NCBI GenBank assembly: GCA_022393335.1
Contig: JAJEKB010021279.1
Coordinates: forward strand, 97,525-161,524
Origin: Macrotrachela quadricornifera
Lineage: Eukaryota > Rotifera > Eurotatoria > Philodinida > Philodinidae
Reading direction: 5' to 3'
DNA length: 64,000 bases
Under the pieces are notes generated by a model. It did no database searches. It worked only from the letters and a program-made list of their open reading frames with translations, and was not told the origin of the DNA. This document shows, one piece after another, positions 1 through 13,800 of the stretch; position 1 is the stretch's first letter, and every line of letters starts with the position of its first letter. The position numbers were made by a program, and so were the translations under genes.

Positions 1-2233
1 GAATAAGTGATTGTGTAACTAAAATTTTGAAAAAACTTAAATTTTTTTTTTAATTTTTAATTAATACCAATTCGTGATAAAAATGGTTTATATGAATTTG
101 GTTTTGTTTGTAAAGCTAAGATCATTTTAATAACAGATGAACATGTTATTGCTTGTGGTTTAGGTTGATAACGTGGATAATAATCAATTGTCATTACAGT
201 TAAACGTTCAAGTGGACCAAGAAATTCTTCACCAATCTAGAATTAAATTAAATTACAAAAAAAAAAAATTTTTTTTCTTAATTTATCGTACATTTGTCAT
301 TTCAATAATAATAGCTGATAATGCATCAATTAAATTCGGTAAACCATAAAAACGTTCATCAAATATATCCATTGCTTGTGATAATGTTACTGTTGGCATT
401 GCTATTTGTTCACAACGTTGTACAAGACCAACAAACATAAATTTAATATCTTCTTCTGTACCATAAAGTTTACAAGCCTATTAAAAGAATTATCTATACT
501 ATTATTTTGACTTTGATATAGAATATATTCTTACATTAGCAAAAATTCCATAACCACGAATACCCATAGCTAAATCTTTAATTTCTAATTCAGGTGTATC
601 AATTTTTTCTCGAAATTCTTTAATAAAATATTGAAAAACTTGTACAGCACGACGACGTTCTTCGGGTGTTTTAACATTTGTTTCTTTTAATGCATTAGCA
701 ATCTAAATATATATATATATATATATATATCAAATAATTTAATTTAATTTATACTCCAAGTAAAAATGTATCATATGCACGTTGAGCTATTTTTTTTGTA
801 TCATAATTATCATGTGCATTCCATGCTCGAATACATCGAAGTATTTCAGGATAATCATCATAAAGATATTCAGTAAATAATGTTGAATGTTGTGCAAATA
901 ATTCAAGACCAGCTAAATATATAAAAAATAATATTTTTATTTCTAATAAGAAATATTATTGTTAATTATTTTACCTTTAACTAATGCATATCGATTTAAA
1001 TTTGTTTGATCTTGTGTTTGTATTGCACGTGTAGCATATATATAAACACGTTTTAAATCTGATTCACATCGAATTCGTTCTTCATTTAAACGTTTATCAT
1101 CATCTTTAGTTTTAGTTCGAATTATAGGTGGTGATGAATGAACTATATTCAAAAACAGAAAAAAAAAAGAATTTCAATTGATAATCTTTTGTATTTTTTG
1201 TTTAACTATCATACCAGATGTTGATGATGGAGTAAAATTAACAAGATAATTAGTAAGACCTTCTATTGCACCAGCAGCAATTAACATTTCAAATTTAACA
1301 ACATCTTTAACTAACTAAAATAATATTTGAAATATTAATCAAATTATTTTTAAACTCTTTGATTATTTAATATTATTTACTTGTTCATGTAAATATTTCA
1401 AATATTGACCAAGTAAAAGTGGATCTGCATATTTTCTCATATGTTCTGGAAAAAATTTACATAGTAAACCAAGAAATGCCAAACAAAGTCCTTTAACTAA
1501 ATATTAATAAAAAAAATAACTAAAATTTTCGTCTATAAATAAATAATTAATTAACTTGTTCCTGTTGCTTTTGAACTTTGAAGACCAATTTGATCAAGAA
1601 ATGTTGTAGCCATTTTGTCAATTTCATTTTGCATATCTGATGAACTAGCAGTTAATTCCATTAACTTAAATTAATAAATATTATATTTAAATAAAATAAA
1701 ATTCATTTATTTATACTTGTGATAAAACAGGAAATATACTGGCTCTAACATCAGATGCATTATCAACATTAAATATTGTTAAAAGAACTGTTTTAAGTTC
1801 AATAGCATATAGTAAAATTTTTGCACTGGCTGTTTCAATAAAAAATTTTAAAAATTGTAAAATTTCACTTTTAGTTTTTTTTAACTATAAAATTAAAAAT
1901 TTTTGTATTATTCTATTAAATATATTTATTACTTCAGCTTTTGAACTAGCACGTCGAAGATATGTGAGAATATTTTTTTGCCCACCAAATAAAGCTGATA
2001 AACACATAGCTTAAAAATTTCAAAAAAAAATATATTTAATTTTTTGTTTTTATATGTTTATATTGATCACCTGTTTGCATTGGTGATGGATGTTCAGAAT
2101 AAGCTTCAGCAAGATCAGCAACAATTGCTGATGATTGTTCATCAATATCTGATATATCACGAAGATGATCAAGTTTTTCATGTAATTCAGCAATATAATT
2201 ATCAAAATTAGAGGCAGATGAATTCTCAGTCAT
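1..2233 (-). CDS. PRKDC: DNA-dependent protein kinase catalytic subunit, N-terminal part (3' end beyond window)
   Basis: DNA-PKcs is the giant PI3K-like kinase that binds Ku at DNA double-strand breaks and drives non-homologous end joining in the nucleus. Only the N-terminal HEAT-repeat region is in the window. Translated minus-strand exons, joined across short introns (about 10 exons, first about 2073-2233), follow vertebrate DNA-PKcs in order. The clearest block is at 500-600 and 300-475: an AMGIRGYGIFA motif (vertebrate IAIRGYGLFA), then a FMFVGLVQRCEQ segment (vertebrate FMYVELIQRCKQ), then a region resembling the vertebrate MPSFLQSV block. An earlier exon (about 1800-1885) has a segment resembling the vertebrate EEILKFLCIF region. 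The ATG at 2233 begins MTENSSASNF and is the first Met of the open exon. The kinase domain is not in the window, so activity cannot be judged. It diverges from CEP104 across 254 bp. Confidence 0.85.
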
Positions 2234-2487
2234 TATTAATTATTCGTTTTTCTTTATTTAACTGAAAACATTTTCTGCCAAAAAACCACCTTTTTGACAA
2301 AATGGTATTATTGGTTGATTGTGCAATAACATAAAAGAACGAATAAAAAATATGTTGACAACCTCTTTAATATTTACTTTTGTGAAATAAATAGAGGATA
2401 AAACTAAGTAATAATATTTGATTGAATGTGATTAATGTCGAAACGATAAACGATCTATTTAATTATTATGATAAACATATAAAGATA
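2234..2487. promoter_or_regulatory. Shared divergent promoter interval of PRKDC and CEP104
   Basis: This 254 bp stretch separates the two start codons, which face away from each other. It is AT-rich, and I see no clear TATA box or other named element. That it drives both genes is an inference from layout only. Confidence 0.5.
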
Positions 2488-5400
2488 ATGCCAAGAAAAA
2501 TTCAATTTCAAGTTATTCATTCATCAAGTGCTGATGAACAACATTCAGCGAATGAATTAAATCATCATGGACCATTTGTAAATGGTTGGCAAAGTAGTCG
2601 ACTATGTTCATATCCACAAGAACTTATTCTTCAATTTGAAAAATATGTACGTTTAAAACGTGTACAGTTACTTTCTCATCAATGTCTAATTGGTAATTTT
2701 TGTTTTTATCATACTTCTTGATTATTAATTCAATTAATTTTAGCATCCAAAATTGAATTTTTAATTGGTAATGGTCCATCAGATGAAAAATTAACACAAG
2801 AAAATACACGATATACTCGTTTAGGGTAAAATAATCAAATATTAATATTAATTTTAAAAATTTTCTATTCTTTTTATAAAGTTATATTGAATTATCAAGT
2901 AATGAACGAAGTGATTATAAAGCACGTGAACTTAAATCAATACATGTAGATGCAGATGGGTTATTTTTAAAATTAGTAATACATAAAAATTATGCAAATC
3001 GATATAATGTACATAATCAAGTAAATAAAATATTTAAAAATAATTAAAAATGTAAAATTCTTTTATATATATTAGGTAAGCATTGTTGCAATCAATTTAC
3101 TCGGTGATGATATTGACAAGGTAATCATTTATATTGAAGAATTACATCAAATCGATCTCTATGGAATTCTTTTTTTTTTCTTAGTTTCATGAAAATGATG
3201 ACAATCAATACGATTTAATTTCAAATAAGTAGATAAATAAATTTAAAAAAAATTTTTTTGTTTTTATTTAATTATATATATAAGATCGGATCAAATCTCA
3301 ATAGTTGATGATCTAGCATTTGCCATGTATCAAGATCCTGAAATAGCTGCGATTATAAAAAATTTAGATAGAAAAAAACAAGAATGTGTTTATGGTAAAA
3401 TAAAATAATTTAATAAATTTCTTTCTTAAAATTATACATCAATAATTAGAGGAAAAATTTGATCAAGCACGCAAATTTAAACAAGCAATACAAGAATTAA
3501 TTAAAGTATATTTATTATTAAAACAATCACATATATATATATGAATTTTATTCAGATTGGTGAACGACTCGCTCGATATGAAGTTGAAAAACGACAAGCT
3601 ATTGAAGTACTTTGTTGTTTTTAGTGATTAATTATCTTTTAAAATTTCTAATATTTTATTTTAGAATGAAGATTACGAAACAGCACAAATAAAAAAAGAA
3701 AAAACGGAACTTTATCGTGCTGAAACATATAAACAACTTAAAATGCTTAATTTACTTGATGTTGTTATTGTAAGTAAAATGAAATGTATATTCTATTGAT
3801 ACATACATATTTATTTATTTTATCATATAATTATATTATAAGTAAAAATATATCTCATAGGAGGGTGGTGAAGGTACTGAATTTTTGAAGCGTTTACAGG
3901 AAAGTAAAAATAATGAAGAAGATGAAGATGAATATGAACAAGAGGTAGATATAATCAATATAGTGATTTTGATAATTATTATTTTTTTTTATTGTGCATG
4001 ATTTATTTTCACTCACTTATTTTCATATTGAATATGATGCATGAGTCCTGTTTTTCTTTTTCGTTTATTAATAATATTTGTTTGTATGATCTTTTTTATT
4101 TTTTTGATCATTCACATTCATAAAGAAAAATATGTTTTATTTATTAATGAATTTAATAATTTTCATTTTAGCCTCCTCGTCCAATAAAACAACAAAATCA
4201 TGGTAAGGATTGATTCTAATTAAAGTATAACTCTAATTGAACTGTTATTTTTTTTTAGGACGTACAAGAAATTCAATTCCAACTCGTCGTTCACCTGAAT
4301 CAATTATTTCTTATCCTATACAATCAACTTTACATGAAGCTTCAACATCACCATTACCACCTGTTACTAATACAATACATCGTACAAGTATTCTAGTCAA
4401 TGAAGGTGGTTATACATCACCAGAATATCAAAAACCACCAACACCATATGAAGATAAAATTATTCCAACATTACGTAATCGTAATCGTGTAGATGCCGGA
4501 CATTTACCAGGTGCATCAATGGCAAATAATGATAGTGGAAGAAAAACTAATGATGAAACAGAAAGTATATCTGGATTAATAAATCCAGCACCAAATGATG
4601 ATGCAACATCAGAATTAAATCAAGCAGAAATGATTGAAGCAAATCAAATGATGATTGTATTTGATAAACATTTAGTAAATAAAGAATTTTAAAATAGATT
4701 TTTAAAAACTTTTTTTTTATTTTTAAAAGATTAGTAAACTTTATCATCGAAATCATACACAACGTGAAGAAGCTTTAGATGAAATTTATCAAATATTAAA
4801 AACATTTTCTGGTGATTCAGAAGATGCTCGTGCATATTTACGTGCTGGAAGTTTTGTACTTGCACGAATGTTTCGTGTTGATGTACTTTCAATATTTTCT
4901 CATTCACTTAAACTTTTTCATTTATTAATGAATGATTATGTACGACGTCATTCAATTCAACGACAAGATATTATTGCAAGTTTAGAACGTGTTTTACCTG
5001 TACTTTTACAACGTACAGGTGATTCAAATGCACGTTTAAGACAACGTGCACAAGAAACTATTATTGAATCAGCATCATATCCAGAATTAAAACCATTACA
5101 TGTTATACCAAATCATTGTGTTTATCCATTTAATAAAACATGTGCACCTAGATTAGCTATAAGTCGATGTGAACTTATTGAAGAATTAATGAAAATATTA
5201 GATGTTAAAAAAGGTGATAATGGATTAAATGTTGATAATGTTAGTAAATTTTGTGCACAAGCATTAGAACATAATGGTAAATAGTATTGTACGAATATGC
5301 TTTTTTTTTTTATTGATATATTTGTTTTATGCACTGAATATTTTTATGATTGTATGTTTAATCGATAATGATTAAATCAAAGTTCTATATAGACTAGGAG

Positions 5401-7141
5401 AAATCGTGGGTAAAATATCTCCTAAAATCTTCATGAAATTAATGAGTTATAGTCAATTTATTGATCAAAAATACCCTATACGCGGGCAAGGATTTCACAA
5501 TAATGATACGCGCTTAAAAGCCAGAAACTTTTATCCTTTTCTGTAAAATTCATGAAATCATACCAACACTATGGTCGAAAAAATAAAAAAGAAACTTGAC
5601 AAACATTATAATAGGTCCAAATTTACTGACTTTCAAATATGGCTTAGACATCTGAAATTTAAATCTTCCACATTATGAATTAATTTTTTTTACTCACAAA
5701 TGTTAGAGTTGTCCTCATGAGCTGACACGTGATACTATATTATGAGTATTTCAAATATCGTCTATCAGATAAGACTAACATATATTAAATTTTGATCCTA
5801 ATATGATACCATTGACTTGAATTTCATCCAGCTCTCTATGTTAATGTTTGACATAAATTTATTGCATCAAAAATTTCATATCTTTTTCTTTATTATTTAA
5901 CTAAATTTTTATTTATCTTTTTAGCTGGTGAAGTACGAGAATTAGCTATTAAACTCTTACTTAGTTTATATAAGGTATGAATAAGAAATAATTAAATATA
6001 ATATTTATCTTAATTTAATCTAGACTCATGGATCAATTGTAAAACGGTATCTTCCACCTAATAATGATCAAACACGTCGAATAAAAAAATATCGTGATAT
6101 GTTCGATGCATTTGATCGAATGGATGGTCGAATTGAAAAAGTTTTCTAATAAAAAAAAAAATTTATACTAAATATTGAGTATATAATTTTTCTTCTTAGG
6201 GATCAACTAATGAACCATCTGATCGTATAAAAAAATCAAATGAACTACCTGATACATCAAGACGTGATATTCAAAAACAACAACAACATAATAATAATAA
6301 TAATCGTGAACAACAAAAATCTGTATATTTTCTTTTTTTGATATTTTTATATATCATAGAAATATTTCGTATTTTAGTTTGATTCAAAAATCTTGACTAA
6401 TAAATCTCGAACACCAACACGATTTGATCGTAAAACACCAACAACTAGTGTAGCTGATGAATCAGAATTTACTCCAGAAAAGTAAATTCTATTATTCTAT
6501 AATATTATAATAAAAAATTTACTTTTGAAAATTATTTTAGTACATGTATATTTTGTGGAGAAAAAAATGAAGATTTTATTCGTGATGGTCTTGAAACACA
6601 TTATTGGGCAAGTTGTCCAATGTTACGACGATGTCAAGAATGCAATCAAGTTTGTTTAATGTTTCTATTAACAAAATAGATTCTTATTTTTTAATATATA
6701 GGTAGTTGAAATTGGAATTTATATTGAACATTTATTACGTGAATGTATGAAGAAGGGTAAATATCAACAATGTTCTCGATGTACAGAAGCAATTGGAAAT
6801 GATTTTGATGTTCATATTAAACTTAAAGAATGTATTGAAGCTAAACCAAATACAAATCGTTGTCCATTATGTCATATGAATATTCGTGAAGGTGAAAAAC
6901 CTTGGCGTGATCATTTAATGGGTGTTGATGGTTGTGTAAAAAATCCTCGTCGTATTCAAGCATTAAGAAAAAGTAATTTTTAATTAATAGAATAAATTTT
7001 TATATTTAATTTATTATTTTAGATAAAAATGTACCACCGCCACAGCAACAACAACAACAACAACAAAAATCTGTTGTTGTACCAACTTCGCAAGTAAATG
7101 GTATGAAAAAACAAAAAAAAGTAACAACAACTGTTAAATAA
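2488..7141 (+). CDS. CEP104: Centrosomal protein of 104 kDa (ciliary tip protein)
   Basis: CEP104 is a microtubule-plus-end and ciliary-tip protein that binds tubulin and supports cilium elongation and signalling. I chose the ATG at 2488 because the protein then starts MPRKIQFQVIHSS, matching the family's MPHKIGFVVVSSS; an upstream in-frame ATG at 2422 is less likely. Exon 1 ends at 2692 and exon 2 starts at 2744, rejoining HQCLIASKIEF (human HQYMISSKIEF). Domains in order: N-terminal jelly-roll (about 2488-3230), charged coiled coil (about 3450-3950), proline-rich linker (4258-4690), TOG/HEAT-like tubulin-binding domain (about 4735-6150), and C-terminal Cys/His zinc-binding arrays (about 6540-6985) with pairs such as CIFC, CQEC, CSRC and CPLC. 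The tail is glutamine-rich. There are about 17 exons with short introns, except two long ones near 3945-4172 and 5278-5925. The stop is TAA at 7139-7141. Confidence 0.9.
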
Positions 7142-9204
7142 AGATATAAATTGAATATTCTTGAACATTTTATATATTATTTTTTATTGTGCTTATGTTT
7201 ATTCCATTTTTGAATGACATCTATTGTTTTTTAAATACCATCAATGAGACTATCTGAATAAGAAATATATGATCAACCTTTCTTTCTTTTTTTTATATGC
7301 GATTATCTATTCTTTTGAGAGTGGTTCATCATTGTTATTGTTTTTTTTTTCTCACATTTTTATGTATATATATACAAATACACTTTAATAATATATCACA
7401 GATTGAAATTTAATTAATACATGATTTATTTTATGTAAATGTTTAGAAGATTCTATAAGAATGATAACAAGATAAATGAAATAGCTGTTCGTTAAACCAA
7501 TTTTAATAAGAATTTTGAATGAAATCTTTATAATGAAAGTAGATTTCAAGGAGTATATGATGTTTTGGAAACAATAATATTATCGAAAGACGAAGTATTC
7601 AGTTCAAGTAATTTATCTGATATTATTATAAAATTGGTAAAACAAAGGTATATCCTATATATAGAATTATATAGTTAACAATGCGTCGGCCTTTTAATTA
7701 TAAGGATAAATGAAGCATTGAGATAATGATAATAATTTCAATTAAAAGCATTACACTTAGCTACTAACGGCCATTGCCTGTCTATCTCGGTCTATTCATT
7801 AATCTTTATCGAATTTTAATTAATTTAAAAAAAACTTATTTAAATGAATAATGCATAAGTGTCTTCAATGTTGATTAATATTATTAGCTTTTGAATTATA
7901 AAACTTCTTTTTATCCTTTATTAACATAGATAACACGAATCTATTTTTAATTTCAATAAAAAATTTCTAAACAAAATTAATTTTTTTTACAATATTGAAC
8001 CATAAATCATAAAATTAATATGATAATCTTTGTTTTCCAGATACAATAAAAAAAAGATAATCATAATCATGTTTTTGCCTCTGGACAATCTAATAAATTT
8101 CATCTAAAATAGATTCTTAATATATTCTAACACAGACATTAATAATAATATTACTGCGTAATTATAAAGACGCAAGAATAGTTATTATCATTAGTATATA
8201 AGACCCTATCTAGCATATGCTATAATGAAATTATATAAACTTAGAAAAGTATGATATTTTATAATATTGTACTTCAAAAAGAGTGCATTCAACTATATGA
8301 ATATTTGAGTTAACTATGGTACCTATGACGTCGCTGTATTTATAATATTTATAGTTCTATCAAAAAAGTCAATTTAAGAAATGTGCTTTAGAATTTTCAT
8401 TAGGCAAAGAGTTTTCTTAATTATAAATCATGTGATTCAAAAAGAAAAGGTTTTCTTCTTTAAACAAAATTTATTAGAAATAACTTTTAAAAACAAAAGA
8501 TTTTCTTAATACGACTTATAGAGATTTTCGTTGTTAATTTATTTCTATGTTATATGATAATAATCATGTACTATGTTTGACTGTTTTAATCTAGAATAGA
8601 TATAAGGTCATGACTTTATTTTAAGTTTGAAATATGCTCAAAAAAAGGCGATACTATTTTTATATTAATCTTTGTTAGTTCATTAGCTAAATTTCACATC
8701 CGAAAAGATTTGACACAGTATTTAGTTTCCCTAAACAGGAAGATGATCGTCATAAGCATCAAGACTACCTATTTCATTGTATCTTATTGAACAACTTTTT
8801 TGTTTTTCTATATAGTGATTTCAAAGAGAGAAAAATTCATTTAATTATATTAACATTAGAAAACAAAAGTTACTATATCTTGACGTAAAAAAATAGTCAT
8901 ATACATAATCATTTTATCTTATAAGAACATATAAAGATTACAATTAATATATCTAATTGAGATTATGTTATATAATTATATAAAAAAGAAGATTATATCT
9001 TCTAAAAAGTTCATTTGTACTTGACTTCTTTTTATATTAAGAAGAATTATGTAAAATAAAACGACGCAAAGATTATGAGAGTTGTTTTATATTTTTAAGT
9101 TACTCAAAATACTACTTTACTATCTAATCAAATGAAAAAAACGAATTTAAACATCATGTTATTTATTATAATTTTATTTTTTTTTCAATAAAAATAAATA
9201 CAAA
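7142..9204. other. Intergenic, AT-rich, no gene seen
   Basis: This lies between the convergent 3' ends of CEP104 and the orphan seven-helix gene. It has only short, chance open frames and homopolymer runs. I see no inverted repeats, RNA genes or recognisable coding remnants. Confidence 0.6.
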
Positions 9205-10872
9205 TCACAGTTTACCATGTTCTGTTTCATTCATCATTGCAAAACTAACTGTTGTTACTGCATTTTGACTACTATATTCATCATATAAACCAATTGATTC
9301 AGTTGGAAACATTGTTGAATGTTCATCACAAATTGATGATGTTAAATCCATAACTAATGAATTTGTTGAATGTTCATCATGGCGTATTTCTCTTTGATTA
9401 TATGGTACAATATGTAAACGAAAACATATTGTTGGCTTTTGTAATTTACATGAAAAATGTAGTTTTGTATGAAATATATAATAAAATATTGAATGAATAT
9501 ATGATGAAAATAAACTTAAAAATAAATAAAGAAATAATAATGTAATACGTAATGGTATTGAATAAAATACAATAGAAAAAAGTATATTAAAAAATATTTT
9601 CATTATTAACCATTTAAATGGTGATTGAATTAAACATAGAATAAATGTTAATAAACATACATAAATAAGACGAATTAAAGTAAATGTTGTATGACAATAA
9701 ACAATTAAATATTGAAAATATCTTAAATGTGTTAATAACATTAATTGTGTATGACGTTCAGCAGATTTTCTTCGTCCAATTAAAATTGCTTTATCATGTA
9801 ATTTTTGATGACAAGCTATAGTCATATATGGTATTCTATATCGATAAATTGTTGTTAATGAATAACATATTAAAATAAAATAAAATATGGAATGTATTAA
9901 AGATAAAAAATTTGCTAAGAAAAAATTTCTTTGACCATATGTACAACGATGTATACGATATGAACTATTATGTTCATCTGTTTTATTTATAATTTGACGA
10001 CGTTTTTTTTTAAATTTTCGTCGTGTTCGATTTTTTGATATTGTTTTACGTTGACCAAAAATATTATAAGGAACTTTTATTAATATTTCATGTAACGAAT
10101 CATCTTTTTGATTATGTAGATTTTTTTCTGATTTATTTTGTATTATTTGAATTTTAGCATAATTTTCAGCATATTTATTAAGATCAATATAAAATTGTTT
10201 ACGATCATTTAATATAATATCATTTATTCCATATAAATTTGTTGGATATTCTTGTATATTTATTTCTGAATTTGATTGATTTAATGTAATTAAATGAATT
10301 TTTTCGATTTTTAAATGTGTTATCCAATTATTAACATAAACAATGAATAATAAACAAACAAATGTTAATGCACGTGCATGTATATGACTTGAATTTGGTA
10401 AATGATTATGTTTTAAAAAATATCGAACTTTTTGACATCGTAATGCATATATAAATATTAATGTTAAACATTGTCCAGCTTCTGATGAAGCTTTTAAATA
10501 ATATGGCCAACGACATAATTCATTAAAATATTTTTCACTACTATTTAATAAATTATATTTAAGTAAAACAATTGATAATAATTGAATAAAATCATAAAAT
10601 ATTAATGAATATATAAATGGTATAAGACATGAAAGAAATATTGTTGTTGATCGATAAAATAATATAATAAGACTAGCTATTGTTAATAAACATGTTATTA
10701 TAATTGAAATAACTAAATATTTAAATGATATTGTATTAAGAAATATTTCTTCAATATCATCAAAATATAATTTATAATTAGGTAATGTATTTAAATCGAA
10801 ATGATTTGAAGTCATGGAATTTTTAAATTTAAAAATAAAATAAAAATGACTAAGAATTGTTATGAATAACAA
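9205..10872 (-). CDS. Intronless orphan seven-helix membrane protein, GPCR-like
   Basis: I do not recognise a family by sequence. The frame is 555 codons from the first ATG (10872). A second Met at 10815 (MTSNHFDLN) may be the true start, giving about 536 residues with a short extracellular N-terminus. I count seven hydrophobic segments at about residues 50-70, 75-105, 130-150, 165-185, 320-345, 385-415 and 425-460. There is a long loop of about 130 residues between helices 4 and 5, rich in Asn, Lys and Arg (about 190-315), then a basic loop (RRKSAERHTQ) before helix 6 and a hydrophilic Ser/Thr/Glu-rich tail. The order resembles a rhodopsin-type receptor, but there is no clear DRY (CQKVRYF follows helix 3) or NPxxY. 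The absence of introns contrasts with its neighbours. The ligand is unknown, and a non-receptor multi-pass protein is possible. Confidence 0.7.
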   Translation of the reverse strand: MLFITILSHFYFIFKFKNSMTSNHFDLNTLPNYKLYFDDIEEIFLNTISFKYLVISIIITCLLTIASLIILFYRSTTIFLSCLIPFIYSLIFYDFIQLLSIVLLKYNLLNSSEKYFNELCRWPYYLKASSEAGQCLTLIFIYALRCQKVRYFLKHNHLPNSSHIHARALTFVCLLFIVYVNNWITHLKIEKIHLITLNQSNSEINIQEYPTNLYGINDIILNDRKQFYIDLNKYAENYAKIQIIQNKSEKNLHNQKDDSLHEILIKVPYNIFGQRKTISKNRTRRKFKKKRRQIINKTDEHNSSYRIHRCTYGQRNFFLANFLSLIHSIFYFILICYSLTTIYRYRIPYMTIACHQKLHDKAILIGRRKSAERHTQLMLLTHLRYFQYLIVYCHTTFTLIRLIYVCLLTFILCLIQSPFKWLIMKIFFNILFSIVFYSIPLRITLLFLYLFLSLFSSYIHSIFYYIFHTKLHFSCKLQKPTICFRLHIVPYNQREIRHDEHSTNSLVMDLTSSICDEHSTMFPTESIGLYDEYSSQNAVTTVSFAMMNETEHGKL

Positions 10873-13800
10873 TAATTACGATGACCTGTCATCATTATGA
10901 TCATTTTTATGAATAATATTGACTTATTAAAAATAATTAATTTGATGACATTTAGACATTGAATGACACATTTCTTTTTTTTTCTTTAAATAACTACTTG
11001 CAATAATCTAGAAGAAAAATTAATTAACTCATGCTTTATTTCTTTTTTAATATGATTCAATGTAAGTTTTAGTAAGTATTAAAAAAAAAAAAGAATAAAG
11101 AAACACGAGTAACAATCACAATAGCAAGAAGAGAAAAGGCGTAGAATTTTTCTATTATATCCGTATTTTTCTTATAACCATTCTTTTGTCAGATTAATAA
11201 TTATCTCTTTTTTTTTCTTCTGAATCTCTCTATCCTAAAGAACTATCAAATCGTTATCTTGAGACGAAGATTAATAAAAATAAAGGCAAGCAACAAAAGA
11301 TTCTATTGCTAAAAAAAAAGCCATTTTCAATGACTAATATCCTAAAGAAAAAAAAATGATATATATACTTGCTGACGTTTATATTTTCTTTTTTTTCTAT
11401 ATATAAGGTTTCAAATGTCATTTTGTATGAATAGATAGGTCTATAACAAAAATGAACAATAACAACAACAACATATTCCACTATTAATGTATCATTTGAC
11501 ATTGTATTTTAAAGAAAAAAAATGATGATGCTTGTTATTACAGAAAATAATGGAAAAAATTCTTTCAAATAAGACATATATTACGCACTTAATTGACAAA
11601 GAACTAACTAGAAAGAAAAAAAAAAATCTAGCAGAATGATGACGTGATTCTTTGAAGAATAGAAATAAGAGATAGATAGATTAGATTGATATTTCATACA
11701 AGTCAAAAAACAAGAAAATGTATTCTTTTTAAAACAAAAATCGACATGTGAAACATAAAATCCTTGATATATATTCTTAATATCTTAAGAGTATTAATAA
11801 TATATATTAATTGAAAGATAAAGAAAAAATATTTTTTTTTTTATGGTAATAAAAATATAAAATTTTGACAATATACAGGATATAGATTAATTCTAAGATA
11901 AATATGACATGAACAATAATGGCGTACATGCAATCAACACTTCCGGATGTGCATTAAAAAAAATCTAGTATAATTTTCATTCATTGAAATATTGCTGATG
12001 AAAACAATAATATATATTATAATTTAATAAAGTTATACTACGCTTATATACGCATATATATAAATAGATTATATTAATGAAATTTATTTTTTACGGTCAA
12101 GATAAACATAAAAGTACAGTGTATTCCTAATGAGCATCCTAAAGTCAAAAATAAAAATTTGATTAATTTATTTCTCTTTTATTTTTGACATGTTTTTTAT
12201 GTGTGTTACTAATAAAACTATTAAAATTAAGTAATCAGCATTGTGTTTTTCTTTCTATTTAAATCTAATGAATTACAAAATGAGAATTATTTTGTTTTTC
12301 AAATACATACTTTTGTATAATATTCTTTATATTAAAAGAAGATAAAAAAAAAAGAAAAGAATATTCAGTCTAATACCATACAAACAAAAATAAATGATCA
12401 GATAAAAACCAACTTCTTTAAGAATAAGCAAATACAAAATGAACGTCGAGAACGGACGTTATATATGATTTCGACGAATCAGTACACGTATTTCCACGCA
12501 CACACCCACGAACAATTTGTTCATGATGTTTTTTAAAAATGCGCAATGTATGTTAATCAAACAATCGAAAAAAAAGGGTTCCGCACACACACGCAAAATC
12601 ACCATTACTTCTACCGATTAAAGCAACAACACATCCGTTATGTTCCGTTTGTTTCCTTCTTACTCGTTTACTGAACAGAATAAGAACAGCAGTTGTAAAT
12701 CGTAGCAAACATACTACTATTAGCAAAATGGATTGTTTTTTTGTACTGATTGAATTTCCTCCGTCTTGACTACTATGCTTTGTTTACTCTCTTATTTCTT
12801 TATCATATTGCGCACATTGATTATCTATTAACTAGTAACATATGACATGAACATTATATGCTTATTTGATCTATCTAGATATTTTTCCAAAGAATTGTTT
12901 TCATATTTAGAAATATGCTTTGTCATGCGTATATGCATGAAATAAAAAACCTATTTGATGTGTATATATATATTACTTAAATATGCATTGCTTAAATTAT
13001 AATTGATCAAATAAAAAACGTATGAATAGAAATGTTAGGCAAAAAAAAGTCTAATCAATAATAAGTCAATTTAGAAAAGAAAAAAAAAATTTGAATAGAA
13101 AATATCTTAAATCTCTCGAGATTGAGATTTATTTTGCAAAGCTAACTCATCAATATTCATCAATCCTTTTTTTCAAATATCTTTCTTTATATCCTATCTA
13201 TATAACTTAAGTTAAGATATGCCATAGGGAATTTTAAATTAAACTGATAATATCATATATCATAAACGATGCATATAATAAATAGAACATTTTAGTTAAT
13301 ATTGATCTAATTAGACGGTACAAAAATATGATCTTCGTGGAAGAAAAAAAAAAAGCATGCGAAATAGAATATGTGTTTAAAAGAAAAACTAAACAGGATA
13401 CTTATATACAAAAGATTTTAATCAAATTCAATGAACCAAAAAAACTAATTTATCCATACTTCAAGTCATCATAAATCTACTTGTAAGAATTTTAAATGAC
13501 TAAAGATTTCTACTGATTATATTCATTGGAGAATTCTCTAAATAATGAATAGAAAAAACAATCCTGCATTAATTTTGTTTCTTTAACATAGTGTTATGAT
13601 AGAATGTCATAAAAACTTCACCGTATTTCTTTTTTTTTGTTAGAAAGAGCAACGTGTCTATTACATAAATATTTCTCGAAGATGACAACAAAAAAAAATA
13701 CTTGCACGACTTTGCTTAACAATATATTTATTTGACGTCTTTCATTATCTATTTTTAATGCTGTTTATAATAACGAAAGCTTTTGTGTAATATTAAGAAT

